From Xiphias gladius (Eukaryota; Chordata; Actinopteri; Istiophoriformes; Xiphiidae): a stretch of 64,000 bases of DNA. A model generated the notes under the pieces. The model was not told the origin of the DNA. It did no database searches and saw nothing but the letters and a program-made list of their open reading frames with translations. Shown in pieces: positions 47,630-64,000 of the stretch (within the stretch, counting starts at the first letter, position 1; every line of letters begins with the position of its first letter). Made by a program: the position numbers and the translations under genes. The DNA lies in the NCBI RefSeq assembly GCF_016859285.1, contig NC_053422.1, positions 8,318,501 through 8,382,500 of the forward strand, given 5' to 3'.

Positions 47630-47681
47630 GAAGTACAAATACAGCTGATTCACGTTTATGAATCAGCTGTATTTGTACTTC
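47630..47681. repeat. Perfect inverted repeat, 23-bp arms with 6-nt loop
   Basis: The left arm starts gaagtacaaatacagctgat and the right arm ends cagctgtatttgtacttc. Arms pair without mismatch around the loop cgttta. There is no family A similarity. Confidence 0.9.
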
Positions 47682-48119
47682 ATTATGTAGATTATTTATG
47701 GCTTTTTTTAAAGTACAATCTATTATTTCGTACTGTCTAAGTGGGTTTTAATGGTCATTAGAAATTGAAATAACTTCTTTATTTGCAAGTTTGAATGCTC
47801 TGAAAGAAGGCCTACACACTTGGATCTCAGATTGGAATTTTTTACGAGAGCAAAAGTAAACTTAATATATATAGTTAATATTAAAAGAGCCAAACCAGTA
47901 ACTAAGTTCAGTCTTTGAAACTCTTTTGCAGGGTTTGTCATTATTTATTAAAATCACACACTGATTATATTGTCACGAAAAGTTCGTGCTTATTCAAATT
48001 TCGTTTTATGATCATTGTAACTGTTATGCAGATATTAGATGGAACAAGTTTTTTCTCACCTGCTACAGCCGTGTTATTGCATAAGTCTTCTTTCTTTTCT
48101 TCTTTTTTCCTCCCTTTCG

Positions 48120-48127
48120 TCTTTCAG
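48120..48127 (+). promoter_or_regulatory. Candidate 3' splice site upstream of ctbp1 exon 1
   Basis: A pyrimidine tract of about 40 nt (from 48086) ends tctttcag at 48127. It could join a distant 5' UTR exon to the exon carrying the ctbp1 ATG (48692). It may be chance, because the area is pyrimidine-rich. Confidence 0.25.
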
Positions 48128-48297
48128 GAAACAAAAGATGAATTTTGGCCGGTGTTAGCTCCTCCCCATTCCTGCTCTCTCACTCTCACACTCTCGAACA
48201 CACACACAAGTACATACTCTCTCTTCCCCTCCTGCTCCCCTTAATGCAGCAGTGCTTGCATTTGGCGTGTGTGCATGTTCTATTTTTTTTTTTCTCC

Positions 48298-48328
<31 letters not shown>

Positions 48329-48423
48329 GGGTGACTGAGACAGAGGGAGAGATGGAAAAACAGAGAGATTTTGCTGTGATAGAAAGTGAGAAAGGGAGGG
48401 GAGGGAGGTAGCTAGAGACGGCA

Positions 48424-48438
48424 GGGAGGGAGGGAGGG
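48424..48438 (+). promoter_or_regulatory. G-quadruplex motif upstream of ctbp1
   Basis: Four G-triplets separated by single A residues lie 254 bp above the start codon, inside a purine-rich tract (about 48340-48540). Confidence 0.6.
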
Positions 48439-48691
48439 AAGGAAGGAGGGCGGGAGGGGTAAGACAGATAGAGAGAGCGGGCAAGCGTAGGGGACGGAAG
48501 GGAGGGGAGAGAGAGCGAGAGAGAAAAGAGGGGGAGCACATGTGTATGCTTGTCACTAAGGGGCTGGGAGAAGGACTAAGGGAAGCGAGGTAGCTGGCCA
48601 CAACCGCCATATGCTGACTGGATTCCTGTTCATGTCTGCTGTGTGAAGGCTGTAGGTTTCTGTTGTGTGCTGGCCGGCTGGGGAACGCACC

Positions 48692-64000
<15,309 letters not shown>

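Larger units (their letters stand above)
40225..48691. other. maea-ctbp1 intergenic region
   Basis: The two genes are divergent here. The region contains three family A elements (40455-40716, 41235-41495, 43108-43444), GT-rich tracts at 42176-42262 and 44210-44242, a pyrimidine tract (43770-43985), a purine tract (44565-44790), a perfect hairpin (47630-47681) and the ctbp1 proximal region. No additional gene was recognised. Confidence 0.6.

Noticed and set aside
48155..48610. 151-codon minus-strand frame rich in Ser, Leu and Pro
   Set aside because: It is created by the GA-rich tract and T run upstream of ctbp1 and is pure low complexity.

Overview
The window is nuclear DNA of a bony fish, most likely a percomorph-type teleost. 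The evidence is four vertebrate gene families with fish-like sequence, compact introns, many (GT)n microsatellites, and dispersed short repeats of the kind common in percomorph genomes. It reads as four loci. From left to right they are klhl3 (minus strand, truncated at the left edge), two tandem intronless hnrnpa0 genes (minus), maea (minus, complete) and ctbp1 (plus, truncated at the right edge). No CRISPR array, RNA gene or viral gene was recognised. Exon borders were placed by eye from splice consensus, reading frame and similarity to the human proteins as I remember them.

Bases 1-12,921 hold ten coding exons of klhl3: the N-terminus, BTB and BACK domains and the first Kelch blade, with the remaining blades off the left edge. 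The introns carry several copies of one short inverted-repeat element and other mobile-element remnants. Bases 12,922-16,300 are mostly repeat debris, including two LINE tails. Bases 16,300-18,030 contain hnrnpa0 copy 1 with a TATA-less CCAAT/CRE promoter. Bases 18,030-24,640 contain a long downstream region and hnrnpa0 copy 2, which has a TATA box. The downstream region of copy 2 holds good splice signals that may form an intron in the 3' UTR.

Bases 27,800-40,166 hold all nine coding exons of maea. They sum to 1,191 nt, or 396 residues plus stop, the same length as the human protein. A roughly 8.5 kb intergenic region follows, rich in simple sequence and with long purine and pyrimidine tracts. 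ctbp1 starts at 48,692 with the long-isoform N-terminus and has a 10.7 kb first intron. Five coding exons (residues 1-170) lie before the right edge.

The proteins do not form one pathway. KLHL3 and MAEA are both ubiquitin-ligase components, of different complexes (CUL3 and CTLH/GID). The hnRNP A0 proteins bind RNA and CtBP1 is a nuclear corepressor. In human, KLHL3-HNRNPA0 and MAEA-CTBP1 lie on different chromosomes (5q31 and 4p16), so the window joins two blocks that are separate in human. I found no clear new biological system. The observations most worth checking are the hnrnpa0 tandem pair with its possible spliced 3' UTR, and two perfect hairpins near ctbp1.
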